A stretch of DNA of 7,011 nucleotides from Bryobacterales bacterium (GTDB taxonomy: Bacteria; Cyanobacteriota; Vampirovibrionia; Obscuribacterales; Obscuribacteraceae), in assembly GCA_903970295.1 (NCBI GenBank), contig CAJCHQ010001004.1:1-7011 (forward strand), read 5' to 3'. The position numbers and the translations under genes were made by a program. The notes beneath the pieces were generated by a model. That model was not told the DNA's origin and did not search any database. It worked only from the letters and a program-made list of their open reading frames with translations. Below, one piece after another: positions 1 to 5,740 of the stretch (position 1 is the first letter of the stretch; each line of letters starts with the position of its first letter).

Positions 1-521
1 ACGGCGTCGCCACCACCACCCGAAAATTTGTCGAACTAACGGCAGCCAGCGGCATCAAAGTTCTGGACACACGCAAGACTACGCCCGGCATGCGTCAACT
101 GCAGAGAGAAGCGGTGCGCCTAGGCGGCGGCACGAATCATCGCTTCGGTCTCTTTGACGCGATTTTGATCAAAGACAATCATGTGCGCATCGCTGGCGGT
201 GTGGCCAAAGCGGTGCAACTCGCGAGGCATGCTTATCCGGATAAACGCATCGAAGTGGAGGTGACGGATCTGGAAGAGGTTGGCATGGCGCTGACAGAAA
301 AGGCTGATGCCATCCTTTTAGACAATATGACGCCCACCATGGTCCAGGAGTCGGTCAAGCTGATCAATAAACAAGCCTGGATCGAAGTCTCCGGTGGTAT
401 CGCTCTCGACACAATCGCCAATTACCTGATTCCAGGTGTTGACGCAATTTCATGCGGTGCACTGACTCATTCAGCACCAAATATCGACTTGAGTTTGGAG
501 GTAGTTAAATTCTATGAATAG
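1..521 (+). CDS. nadC: Nicotinate-nucleotide pyrophosphorylase (carboxylating), quinolinate phosphoribosyltransferase, 5'-truncated
   Basis: Converts quinolinate plus PRPP to nicotinate mononucleotide, CO2 and pyrophosphate, the step that joins de novo quinolinate synthesis to the common NAD pathway; cytoplasmic. The reading frame is open from position 3 with no start codon of its own, so the window edge cuts the gene. The visible 172 residues are roughly the C-terminal 60% of a family usually near 280 residues. The family signatures appear in order: DTRKTTPG (substrate-binding Arg and Lys, about 66-89), GGGTNHRFGL with its His-Arg pair, LIKDNH with the active-site Lys, EVEVTDLEE (catalytic-site Glu), LLDNM (Asp) and EVSGGI, then the GALTHS end region. 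The Met at 90 is internal, because conserved NadC sequence continues upstream of it. The TAG stop lies inside the start of nadA (8-nt overlap, 514-521), which points to translational coupling in a nad operon. Confidence 0.97.
   Translation, partial: GVATTTRKFVELTAASGIKVLDTRKTTPGMRQLQREAVRLGGGTNHRFGLFDAILIKDNHVRIAGGVAKAVQLARHAYPDKRIEVEVTDLEEVGMALTEKADAILLDNMTPTMVQESVKLINKQAWIEVSGGIALDTIANYLIPGVDAISCGALTHSAPNIDLSLEVVKFYE
497..502 (+). promoter_or_regulatory. Ribosome binding site of nadA
   Basis: GGAGGT lies 11 nt before the ATG at 514, inside the last codons of nadC. It supports 514 as the nadA start over the in-frame ATG at 535, which has no comparable purine-rich site. The spacing is somewhat longer than optimal. 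Confidence 0.65.
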
Positions 522-1497
522 GCTCGCCAGCCCAATGACCGCCGAAAGAAAAAATACCAAGGCTAAATTGATCGATGAAATCAACTCCTTCAAGAGAGCA
601 AAAAATGCGGTCATTCTCGCTCACAATTATCAAATTCCCGAAATTCAAGATATAGCTGATTTCGTCGGCGATTCACTCGGACTCTCGCAGCAAGCCGCGA
701 AGACAAAAGCTGATGTGATTGCTTTTTGCGGAGTTCATTTCATGGCCGAGACTGCAGCAATTCTCAGCCCAAACAAAAAAGTATTGATACCAGATTTGGA
801 GGCAGGCTGTTCCTTAGCTGCTTCGATCGATCTCGAACAATTGAAAGAATGGAAAGCCGAGCACCCGCAGGCGGTCGTGGTCTCTTATGTGAACACGACA
901 GCAGAGGTCAAAGCTGAATCCGACTACTGCTGCACATCGGGCAATGCTCTCAAGATTGTGCAGTCGATTGCAGAAGATCGCGAAATTCTATTCCTCCCCG
1001 ATCAGTTTCTCGGCTCCTGGGTGCAAAAAATGACAGGGCGCAAAAATATGCACATCTGGATGGGAGAGTGTCACGTCCATTCGGCCATCCATCCATCCGC
1101 GATCGACCAAAAGATGCAAGAACATCCAGACGCCGAATTGCTGGTGCACCCGGAATGCGGCTGCCTCACACCCTATCTCGATCGAGTAGCTCAATCGCGC
1201 CCCGAAGACACTTTGAAAGTAGCTTCGACCGAGGGCATGCTGAAACGGGCGAGCGCCTCAGAAGCTCAAAAATTCGTGGTAGCCACAGAGATCGGTATCC
1301 TCCACCGTTTGCGCAAAGAAAATCCGGAAAAAACTTTCTTGCCAATCGACAACGAAATGAGCTGCTCGTTTATGAAAATGATCACGCTCGAAAAACTTCA
1401 TCGCTCACTGCGAGACGACCTCTTTCATGTCACAGTGCCCGAGCACATTGCCGGAAAAGCGCGTAAAGCGATCGACCGCATGATTTCGATCTTTTAA
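514..1497 (+). CDS. nadA: Quinolinate synthase A, [4Fe-4S] enzyme
   Basis: Condenses iminoaspartate (from NadB) with dihydroxyacetone phosphate to give quinolinate; cytoplasmic and oxygen-sensitive through its iron-sulfur cluster. The 327-residue length is near the compact bacterial form (E. coli about 347). The three expected cluster cysteines are present: Cys99 in the PDLEAGCSLA segment, Cys186 in WMGECHVH and Cys284 in EMSCSFMK. Their spacing matches the E. coli Cys113/200/297 set to within one residue. Other family signatures are LAHNYQ (35-40), VGDSL (51-55), FCGVHFMAETA (71-81), HPEC (212-215) and ATEIGILHRL (257-266). The start at 514 overlaps the end of nadC by 8 nt and has a GGAGGT site. 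nadB follows 56 nt downstream. NadA and NadB act in sequence on an unstable intermediate, which fits co-expression. Nothing looks broken or missing. Confidence 0.97.
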   Translation: MNRLASPMTAERKNTKAKLIDEINSFKRAKNAVILAHNYQIPEIQDIADFVGDSLGLSQQAAKTKADVIAFCGVHFMAETAAILSPNKKVLIPDLEAGCSLAASIDLEQLKEWKAEHPQAVVVSYVNTTAEVKAESDYCCTSGNALKIVQSIAEDREILFLPDQFLGSWVQKMTGRKNMHIWMGECHVHSAIHPSAIDQKMQEHPDAELLVHPECGCLTPYLDRVAQSRPEDTLKVASTEGMLKRASASEAQKFVVATEIGILHRLRKENPEKTFLPIDNEMSCSFMKMITLEKLHRSLRDDLFHVTVPEHIAGKARKAIDRMISIF

Positions 1498-1521
1498 TTG
1501 GTAACGATATTTTATGCCGGA

Positions 1522-1536
1522 CGGTTTTCTAAACCG
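1522..1536 (+). other. Small perfect hairpin just upstream of the nadB ribosome binding site
   Basis: CGGTTT and AAACCG form a perfect 6-bp stem around a 3-nt loop in the 56-nt gap between nadA and nadB, ending 2 nt before a GGAG (1539-1542). No T-run follows, so it does not look like a terminator. It could slightly modulate nadB translation or simply be chance; one short stem is weak evidence. Confidence 0.25.
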
Positions 1537-1553
1537 CTGGAGAAGATGGCGCT

Positions 1554-3281
1554 ATGAGGTATCCCATCATGTTAGAAGAAAGATTACTGCAAACCGATGT
1601 TCTTGTGATTGGTTCGGGGCTGGCGGGCTTGCTCACTTCGCTCATCCTCCTCGAGAGTGGTGCTCGCGTGGTCTTAGCTTGCAAAGGCCCTTTGGCTGAG
1701 AGCAACAGTTCATATGCGCAAGGTGGGCTCGCGGCAGTCACCGCATCCAGTACCATAGATTCGCCCAGCCGGCATCTGGCAGACACGCTCAAATCAGGAG
1801 CTGGACTGACAGACGAGGTCGCTGCGAAAATGGTGATCGATCAGGGTGATGCTTTGATCGCTTGCCTGGCCAGACTCGGCGTGCCATTCGACATGAAAGA
1901 AGAAGGCAATTTCGACCTTGCTCTAGAAGGCGGTCATTCGGCCGCACGCGTCCTTCACAATAAGGACGCGACAGGCAAAGCGATAACGTCTACTTTAATT
2001 GATCGACTTTTGGAACAAACGGATCCAGAGCGGGGCACGTTGCAAATTCTGCAATCGACATTCGCCCGTGAATTGATCGTGGAGAGCGAGCGTTGTGTCG
2101 GCGGCAAGTTTGCCAGCGAGAACGAATCAGTACAAGTCCTGGCAAAGGCAGTTGTTCTTGCTACAGGTGGATTGGGGCAGGTATTCGCGCGCACGACGAA
2201 CCCGGCAGTCGCCACCGGCGATGGTATCGCTCTGGCTTACCGAGCAGGAGCCAGGTTAGTCGATATGGAGTTCGTCCAATTCCATCCAACGGCCTTAGTT
2301 AGCGACCGATCCGACAAATCTTCCGCATACTTGATTTCGGAAGCCGTGCGAGGGGCCGGGGCGATTCTGTTGGATCAGGAAGGAAATCGTTTCGCCAGCA
2401 AATATCATCCGGCTGGTGAGCTGGCTACACGTGATGTGGTGGCTCGAGCAATTCAAACGACAATGCTGGCAAGCCCAAGTCCCTCCGTTTTCCTGGATTG
2501 CAGACCGATCGGCGAGGAGACTCTGCTAAAAAGATTTCCCAATATTATCGCAGCCTGTCGTCAGACCGGCATCGATCCTGTGCTGGAACCGATTCCAGTC
2601 TGCCCGGCTGCCCACTACTTCATGGGCGGCATCTGGACAGACCTCGTCGGTCGAACCACAATCGAGAATCTCTATGCTCTGGGTGAATGCGCTTCCATCG
2701 GTTTGCACGGGGCCAATCGACTAGCCAGCAATTCACTTCTAGAGGCTGGCGTGATGGCCATGAAAGTGGCTGCTCATCTTACTCCGCGATTAGTGCGCAT
2801 GCCCCTGCCCGAACCTGATTCTCCACTTATCGACGCGAGCGACAACCAGTTGTTGGTGCCTGGAAACCTGGATCAATTCAAAAACGATATGTACGAACAA
2901 GTAGGTTTAGTGCGCAGCCGCGAAACTCTGCGAACCGCGCTCAGCAGCATGCGCGCTCAGACATATCTAGCGCACCCACAGAACCTATCCAACCAATATC
3001 TCGAAGCAGCCAATATTCGCTTATTAGGCGAGCTGATCGCCTCGTCCGCATTACGCCGGAAAGAGACTCGAGGCGCTCATTATCGAGCAGATTATCCACA
3101 AGCCAATGATCTCGAATTCTCTAAACGGTTGGCCGTTTCCAAGCAGGGTTGGACCTGGTTGCAACCAACCCGAGTGCCAGCAAGAGGGCTGAACAAATTG
3201 ACGGCAGCCAAGGTACCAAGCAAAGGATATGCTTCTATCGCAGCTGCACCAGCTATTGTGCAAAATGGTCAGATGCGCTGA
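1554..3281 (+). CDS. nadB: L-aspartate oxidase (FAD-dependent)
   Basis: Oxidises L-aspartate to iminoaspartate with FAD, using oxygen or fumarate as acceptor; first step of de novo NAD synthesis, cytoplasmic. It belongs to the succinate dehydrogenase/fumarate reductase flavoprotein family. The N-terminal dinucleotide fold shows GSGLAG (20-25). Next come SSYAQGGLA (52-60), EGGHS (125-129) and LATGGLGQV (202-210). Residues matching the E. coli active site are present: His244 in QFHPTA, Glu263 and Arg266 in ISEAVRG, Arg293 in ATRDVVARA, and His354 in PAAHYFMGG. LHGANRLASNSLLE (384-397) is the FAD-contacting block, and KETRGAHYRADYP (503-515) lies in the C-terminal helical domain. At 575 residues it is some 35 longer than typical NadB (about 530-540), with a basic, Ala-rich tail after about residue 536. 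Start at 1554 (GGAG at 1539-1542) or 1569 (GAGGT at 1556-1560) cannot be separated; both precede the conserved fold. Confidence 0.97.
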   Translation: MRYPIMLEERLLQTDVLVIGSGLAGLLTSLILLESGARVVLACKGPLAESNSSYAQGGLAAVTASSTIDSPSRHLADTLKSGAGLTDEVAAKMVIDQGDALIACLARLGVPFDMKEEGNFDLALEGGHSAARVLHNKDATGKAITSTLIDRLLEQTDPERGTLQILQSTFARELIVESERCVGGKFASENESVQVLAKAVVLATGGLGQVFARTTNPAVATGDGIALAYRAGARLVDMEFVQFHPTALVSDRSDKSSAYLISEAVRGAGAILLDQEGNRFASKYHPAGELATRDVVARAIQTTMLASPSPSVFLDCRPIGEETLLKRFPNIIAACRQTGIDPVLEPIPVCPAAHYFMGGIWTDLVGRTTIENLYALGECASIGLHGANRLASNSLLEAGVMAMKVAAHLTPRLVRMPLPEPDSPLIDASDNQLLVPGNLDQFKNDMYEQVGLVRSRETLRTALSSMRAQTYLAHPQNLSNQYLEAANIRLLGELIASSALRRKETRGAHYRADYPQANDLEFSKRLAVSKQGWTWLQPTRVPARGLNKLTAAKVPSKGYASIAAAPAIVQNGQMR

Positions 3282-3325
3282 GCGACCACGATCAATGGAG
3301 GCGCTGGCACTCTCCCTTCCAGAGA

Positions 3326-3400
3326 GAAACAACATTGGCGATCCGCGAAACAACATTTCGCTCGGGACAACTTGGTCGCTTGGCAAAACGAAGCAACATT
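3326..3400 (+). repeat. Three copies of an 11-bp direct repeat, GAARCAACATT
   Basis: GAAACAACATT occurs at 3326-3336 and exactly again at 3347-3357, and GAAGCAACATT at 3390-3400. Start-to-start distances are 21 and 43 bp, close to two and four helical turns. A weaker relative (ACAACTT) sits at 3367-3373. Regular phasing would suit a DNA-binding protein, but the location just after the nadB stop makes a promoter role for nadB unlikely. It could serve the downstream genes or be a decayed local duplication. Confidence 0.5.
3345..3361 (+). other. Short perfect hairpin GCGAAA / TTTCGC
   Basis: GCGAAA (3345-3350) and TTTCGC (3356-3361) form a perfect 6-bp stem with a 5-nt loop that contains part of the second direct repeat. 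Two more C-G pairs (3343-3344 with 3364-3365) are possible across a 2-nt bulge. No T-run follows, so a terminator call is not supported. A 3'-end stabilising stem for the nad mRNA is possible. Confidence 0.35.
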
Positions 3401-3413
3401 TTATAGGCTCAAT

Positions 3414-3463
3414 CACTAGCGGTAGCGTATGTCGCACTGCATATACACCGTTACTGTCTAGTG
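3414..3463 (+). other. 50-nt imperfect hairpin, candidate structured RNA or palindromic element
   Basis: CACTAG (3414-3419) is perfectly complementary to CTAGTG (3458-3463). The stem continues inward, 3420-3427 with 3449-3456, including two G-U pairs and one bulged T at 3457, giving about 14 base pairs. Inside the loop, TATG (3428-3431) can pair with CATA (3440-3443). No T-run follows. The G-U pairs would be mismatches in DNA, so an RNA fold explains the pattern better than a protein-binding palindrome. It could be a 3'-UTR structure of the nad mRNA, a small RNA, or a remnant of a palindromic repeat family. Confidence 0.5.
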
Positions 3464-3470
3464 TCAAGAT

Positions 3471-3495
3471 TGGCTACGTGTCGCCTACGTAACCA
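3471..3495. repeat. 25-bp near-perfect inverted repeat
   Basis: TGG-C-TACGT (3471-3479) mirrors ACGTA-A-CCA (3487-3495) around a 7-nt centre, with 8 of 9 positions paired. It begins 7 nt after the 50-nt hairpin. The arm length and spacing resemble a dimeric-regulator operator, but also a small RNA hairpin. No regulator can be named. Confidence 0.4.
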
Positions 3496-3592
3496 TATTT
3501 GCATTAACTTTTGCTCCACTATTACCCTTGGCAATTAAAGCAAACCTGGGCAGGCTGCTGATCTCGATGCCATCGAATCAGATATTGAATGA

Positions 3593-3602
3593 CTCTATAG
3601 AG
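3593..3602. promoter_or_regulatory. Perfect 10-bp palindrome CTCTATAGAG, possible operator
   Basis: The 10-bp sequence is its own reverse complement and sits 25 nt upstream of the -10-like TATACA at 3627-3632, about 200 nt before the receiver gene. A palindrome this short can occur by chance, and the promoter itself is weak because no recognisable -35 box is correctly spaced. Confidence 0.25.
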
Positions 3603-3664
3603 ATGTTCTCTTTCAGTATCTAAGGGTATACACTTGTATCATTCGTTAAGGAACTCGTTACATT

Positions 3665-3742
3665 GCCGCCAAGCGCTCAGCACCAAATATGGTGCCGACA
3701 GCGTTAGGGATTTCTCATTCCTTTTTTGCAAACCTTGGCAGC
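3665..3742 (+). promoter_or_regulatory. Possible folded leader upstream of the receiver gene
   Basis: GCACCA (3680-3685) and TGGTGC (3690-3695) form a perfect 6-bp stem with a 4-nt loop. Flanking bases 3671-3677 can pair with 3700-3705, with one bulged G, extending it. A longer-range pairing is also possible: GCCGCCAAG (3665-3673) with CTTGGCAGC (3734-3742), 8 of 9 pairs. This competes with the base of the inner stem. A T-run (3722-3727) lies between the two. Mutually exclusive pairings with a T-run recall an attenuator, but the T-run is about 16 nt from the stem, so this is tentative. I recognise no known riboswitch class. Confidence 0.3.
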
Positions 3743-3788
3743 TTAGAGACGTCGTAACCAATACAAAGGCTAATCGCCATATTATTCC

Positions 3789-3792
3789 GGAG
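3789..3792 (+). promoter_or_regulatory. Ribosome binding site of the receiver gene
   Basis: GGAG lies 8 nt before the ATG at 3801, an optimal spacing. It supports this start, which also places the first receiver beta strand (KIFVV) at residue 6, as expected for the fold. Confidence 0.7.
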
Positions 3793-3800
3793 AAAATTAC

Positions 3801-4211
3801 ATGCTTCCGCGCACCAAGATCTTCGTTGTCGAGCATGATTGTGCCAAGTTGGTCAATCTAATGCTTTGGCTGGATCAATATCCGGAATTCGAAATCACCG
3901 GAGTCGTTGGCGACACACGCAACATTCACAGACAGATCGCCGAGACTAATCCTGACGTAATACTTTTGGATGTGGATACGTCGTTGACGGATCGCGTCAC
4001 TACAGTGCGTTCGTTGAAGTCGTCGCCAAATGCGCCTGCAGTGATCGTCTTATGCTCAAGCGAAAAGGATAATGCTTTGATGGCTGAATCCGACGGATAT
4101 GTCCAACAGACATCATCACTGCAAGATCTTTGCGGATTTCTTCAAAAAGCCAGCAACAAACGCCGCACAGCTATTGCTGCTGCTAATATGCCAAAAACTA
4201 AGGCAGGCTAA
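3801..4211 (+). CDS. Stand-alone, degenerate response-regulator receiver domain protein
   Basis: A 136-residue cytoplasmic protein that is essentially one CheY-like receiver domain of NarL/FixJ type, with no DNA-binding or enzymatic output domain. The fold is recognisable: KIFVVEHD (6-13), the FEITGVVGD segment (30-38), PDVILLDVD (51-59) with phospho-acceptor Asp57, and AVIVLCSS (80-87). Several pocket residues deviate. The usual acidic pair reads Glu11-His12 (with Asp13 next), the conserved Thr/Ser position is Cys85 or Ser86, and the conserved Lys after GY is Gln103. A basic tail (KASNKRR onward, to 136) follows the domain. Asp57 might still be phosphorylated, but standard activation is doubtful; a constitutive or protein-docking role is plausible. 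It is 9 nt upstream of, and in frame with, the membrane-protein gene, its likely partner. No histidine kinase is visible. Confidence 0.8.
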   Translation: MLPRTKIFVVEHDCAKLVNLMLWLDQYPEFEITGVVGDTRNIHRQIAETNPDVILLDVDTSLTDRVTTVRSLKSSPNAPAVIVLCSSEKDNALMAESDGYVQQTSSLQDLCGFLQKASNKRRTAIAAANMPKTKAG

Positions 4212-4220
4212 CTCGAAATC

Positions 4221-5681
4221 TTGCAATCTTGGCTGGCAGCGGTTCAACTAATTGCGCCGTGGCTCTACGGTACCTTTGCCGCTATCACCGTTCTGATCAT
4301 GGTCAGGACTTATATATTGTTCTGGCTGGCCGATCAAAAGCCATCCCGCCTGCCTCTGAACGACGAAGTTGAAAGTAGGTTGGCCCTGCCGCCCGATCCA
4401 AACCTATCAATAGAACAATCCTCTATCCCGGCCATTAACCAATCGTATCCGCTCGAGCAATCTCATATCTTGGCTGACTCCACCAGACTCGACCCAGAAA
4501 AAAAACTTTTACCGACAACAGACCCAGCGCGCGATCTAGATTTAGTCAAAAGCAGCGAAGACGACCGTCTGCCTCTTCGCATTGGCCGCACAAAACTTCT
4601 AGGTCCCAGTAAAAAATTATTGGCGCCGGTGGAATTCGCCTATCTCATGCGCCGTGGCGATCCGAATCATGCAATCGCGGTGCTTGCCGTCGACTTGATT
4701 CAGCGAGCGATTAAAAGCCAGACATCGAACGAAAAAATCGTTCTGGCTTCTTACGAATTGCGCATGTGGGATTTAGTCAAAAATGCAGTTCACAACTGGG
4801 CACAGGAGAAAAAAGAGCAAATACTTTTGGATGGTTTAAAAAAGGATCCGATTGCCTATGTCAGGCGCATGTCGGGGATATATAAATTCCTGCGCGACAA
4901 TCTGGCCACATTTGTCGTCCAGGTCAGCAAGGATCCTCGCCACTTACGCAAATACTTTTCATTCGCCGGCATCTTTAAATTACTTGCCGATTTTTCGACC
5001 GCAGGTTATCAACAATCATTCGAAGTCGAATTGAAAAAAGACTTGATCGCTCGTGGTCTGCTCGTTGCAGAAACGCGCAAACTAAGGGCCGGGCAAGCAT
5101 GTTTCATGATTGCGGCGTCTGGCTTTGTACTTGCGCTTGCTGCTTTCAGCCAGCCGCTTGGCGTTGGCATCTCGATGGGCGCAATCCTTGCCACCACAAT
5201 TTCGTGGGCAGTGCTTTTTATTAAGGAGCTGATTCCATATTATTCGGATGTTCTCGATCTCCTGAGCCACATCCACCGTCGTAGCTGGCGCATCACTTTA
5301 CTCCAGAGCATAGTCAGAGTAATCAGGATTGGCTTCCACTCGGCCAGCCTTTTGACGTTCGCCGGCGGCTTTGCGGCGATTTATGCATACGTGCATTTTC
5401 TGCGCGCCGATATGGATCAACCAGCGACGTCTGTGCTTATACTCGCTCTTTGCTTTTCAATCAGAGTCTGCTTGGACACTGCCGCCAGGGGCTGGCAAAT
5501 TCTGCTCGAACAATGGCCAACGAACAAAGGCCAGAGACTTGCTGCGCAGACAAGAGAGAGGATCAAAAGCGGCAGTCCTCTCGAAGAATTCGTTTCCGTG
5601 CTGCAAAGCGGGGAGTACGATCAAACATTTTCAGAAATGGTTGCTCTGTATGGAATCGAAACACTCTTTTTTCTGGGCTGA
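4221..5681 (+). CDS. Multi-pass membrane protein of unknown function, weakly DUF2207/TIGR04222-like
   Basis: I cannot name this 486-residue protein. It starts with a hydrophobic segment (about 5-36). A polar, Pro/Ser/Asp-rich linker follows (about 40-130), then a mostly helical soluble region (about 131-285). Four further membrane segments lie at about 291-310, 315-336, 373-394 and 402-418, and a short soluble tail ends in FFLG. The stretch LLAPVEFAYLMRRGD (133-147) followed by a helix, and DLIARGLLV (274-282) just before the membrane segments, recall the layout of the DUF2207/TIGR04222 membrane families. This is resemblance by eye, not a search result. The TTG start at 4221 is inferred: it is the first start codon after the in-frame stop at 4209-4211 and keeps the first membrane segment whole, while the next ATG (4299) would cut it. 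The ribosome site is weak (AGG at 4205-4207), so coupling to the receiver gene is likely. Confidence 0.75.
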   Translation: MQSWLAAVQLIAPWLYGTFAAITVLIMVRTYILFWLADQKPSRLPLNDEVESRLALPPDPNLSIEQSSIPAINQSYPLEQSHILADSTRLDPEKKLLPTTDPARDLDLVKSSEDDRLPLRIGRTKLLGPSKKLLAPVEFAYLMRRGDPNHAIAVLAVDLIQRAIKSQTSNEKIVLASYELRMWDLVKNAVHNWAQEKKEQILLDGLKKDPIAYVRRMSGIYKFLRDNLATFVVQVSKDPRHLRKYFSFAGIFKLLADFSTAGYQQSFEVELKKDLIARGLLVAETRKLRAGQACFMIAASGFVLALAAFSQPLGVGISMGAILATTISWAVLFIKELIPYYSDVLDLLSHIHRRSWRITLLQSIVRVIRIGFHSASLLTFAGGFAAIYAYVHFLRADMDQPATSVLILALCFSIRVCLDTAARGWQILLEQWPTNKGQRLAAQTRERIKSGSPLEEFVSVLQSGEYDQTFSEMVALYGIETLFFLG

Positions 5682-5702
5682 TTTGCCGCCAAATAGCGTT
5701 TT
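5677..5702 (+). terminator. Candidate intrinsic terminator after the membrane-protein gene
   Basis: ATTTG (5681-5685) and CAAAT (5690-5694) pair around a 4-nt loop. The stem extends through GCT (5677-5679) with AGC (5695-5697), with one bulged G at 5680, giving 8 pairs. GTTTTAT follows directly. The stem overlaps the stop codon at 5679-5681. It is short and AT-rich, so it may be leaky. Confidence 0.4.
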
Positions 5703-5707
5703 ATAAT
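5702..5707 (+). promoter_or_regulatory. Perfect -10 box (TATAAT) for the dehydrogenase gene
   Basis: A consensus TATAAT lies 33 nt before the ATG at 5741, giving a predicted leader of about 27 nt. No good -35 hexamer sits 16-18 nt upstream, and no extended -10 TG is present. It follows directly on the candidate terminator, which would make the dehydrogenase a separate transcription unit. Confidence 0.4.
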
Positions 5708-5740
5708 GCCAAGACAAAATGCATACGAGCGAGCAGAATC

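Larger units (their letters stand above)
3282..3800. other. 519-nt non-coding spacer rich in inverted repeats
   Basis: No open frame here has a convincing protein. The possible frames start inside nadB or run out of frame into the receiver gene, and they read as Ser/Arg/Cys-rich noise. What the spacer holds is secondary structure: direct repeats and a short hairpin (3326-3400), a 50-nt hairpin (3414-3463), a 25-nt near-palindrome (3471-3495), a 10-bp palindrome (3593-3602) and a nested leader-type fold (3665-3742). These are listed separately. A -10-like TATACA sits at 3627-3632 without a good -35 box. No clear intrinsic terminator for the nad operon (GC-rich stem plus T-run) is visible. Confidence 0.6.

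Noticed and set aside
1068..1466. 132-residue open frame inside nadA
   Set aside because: It is an Arg/Ser-rich alternative frame of a gene whose identity is certain from its cluster cysteines.
3326..3400. CRISPR array
   Set aside because: The repeats are only 11 bp, number three, are unevenly spaced, and have no cas genes nearby.
3378..3402. Terminator for the nad operon at GCTT / AAGC followed by a TTTT
   Set aside because: The stem is only 4 bp with a 9-nt loop, too weak to call.
3051..3467. 138-residue open frame on the minus strand over the nadB 3' end
   Set aside because: It is mostly antisense to well-conserved NadB sequence and shows no recognisable protein features.
3229..3492. 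Possible 87-residue gene spanning the nadB end and the direct repeats
   Set aside because: It begins inside nadB in another frame. Its apparent internal peptide repeats only reflect the DNA repeats.
3282..3800. NAD-related riboswitch or a NadR/NrtR/NiaR-type operator
   Set aside because: The spacer lies downstream of the nad genes and I could not match any known consensus.
3634..3861. Possible 75-residue gene with a TTG start and AAGGG 7 nt upstream, in the spacer before the receiver gene
   Set aside because: It runs out of frame into the receiver gene, and its Ser/Arg/Cys-rich composition shows no domain or hydrophobic pattern. The ribosome-site match is likely chance.
5450..5740. N-terminal extension of the dehydrogenase by 97 residues
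   Set aside because: It overlaps the membrane-protein gene in another frame, is not SDR-like, and lies before the candidate promoter and the start at 5741.
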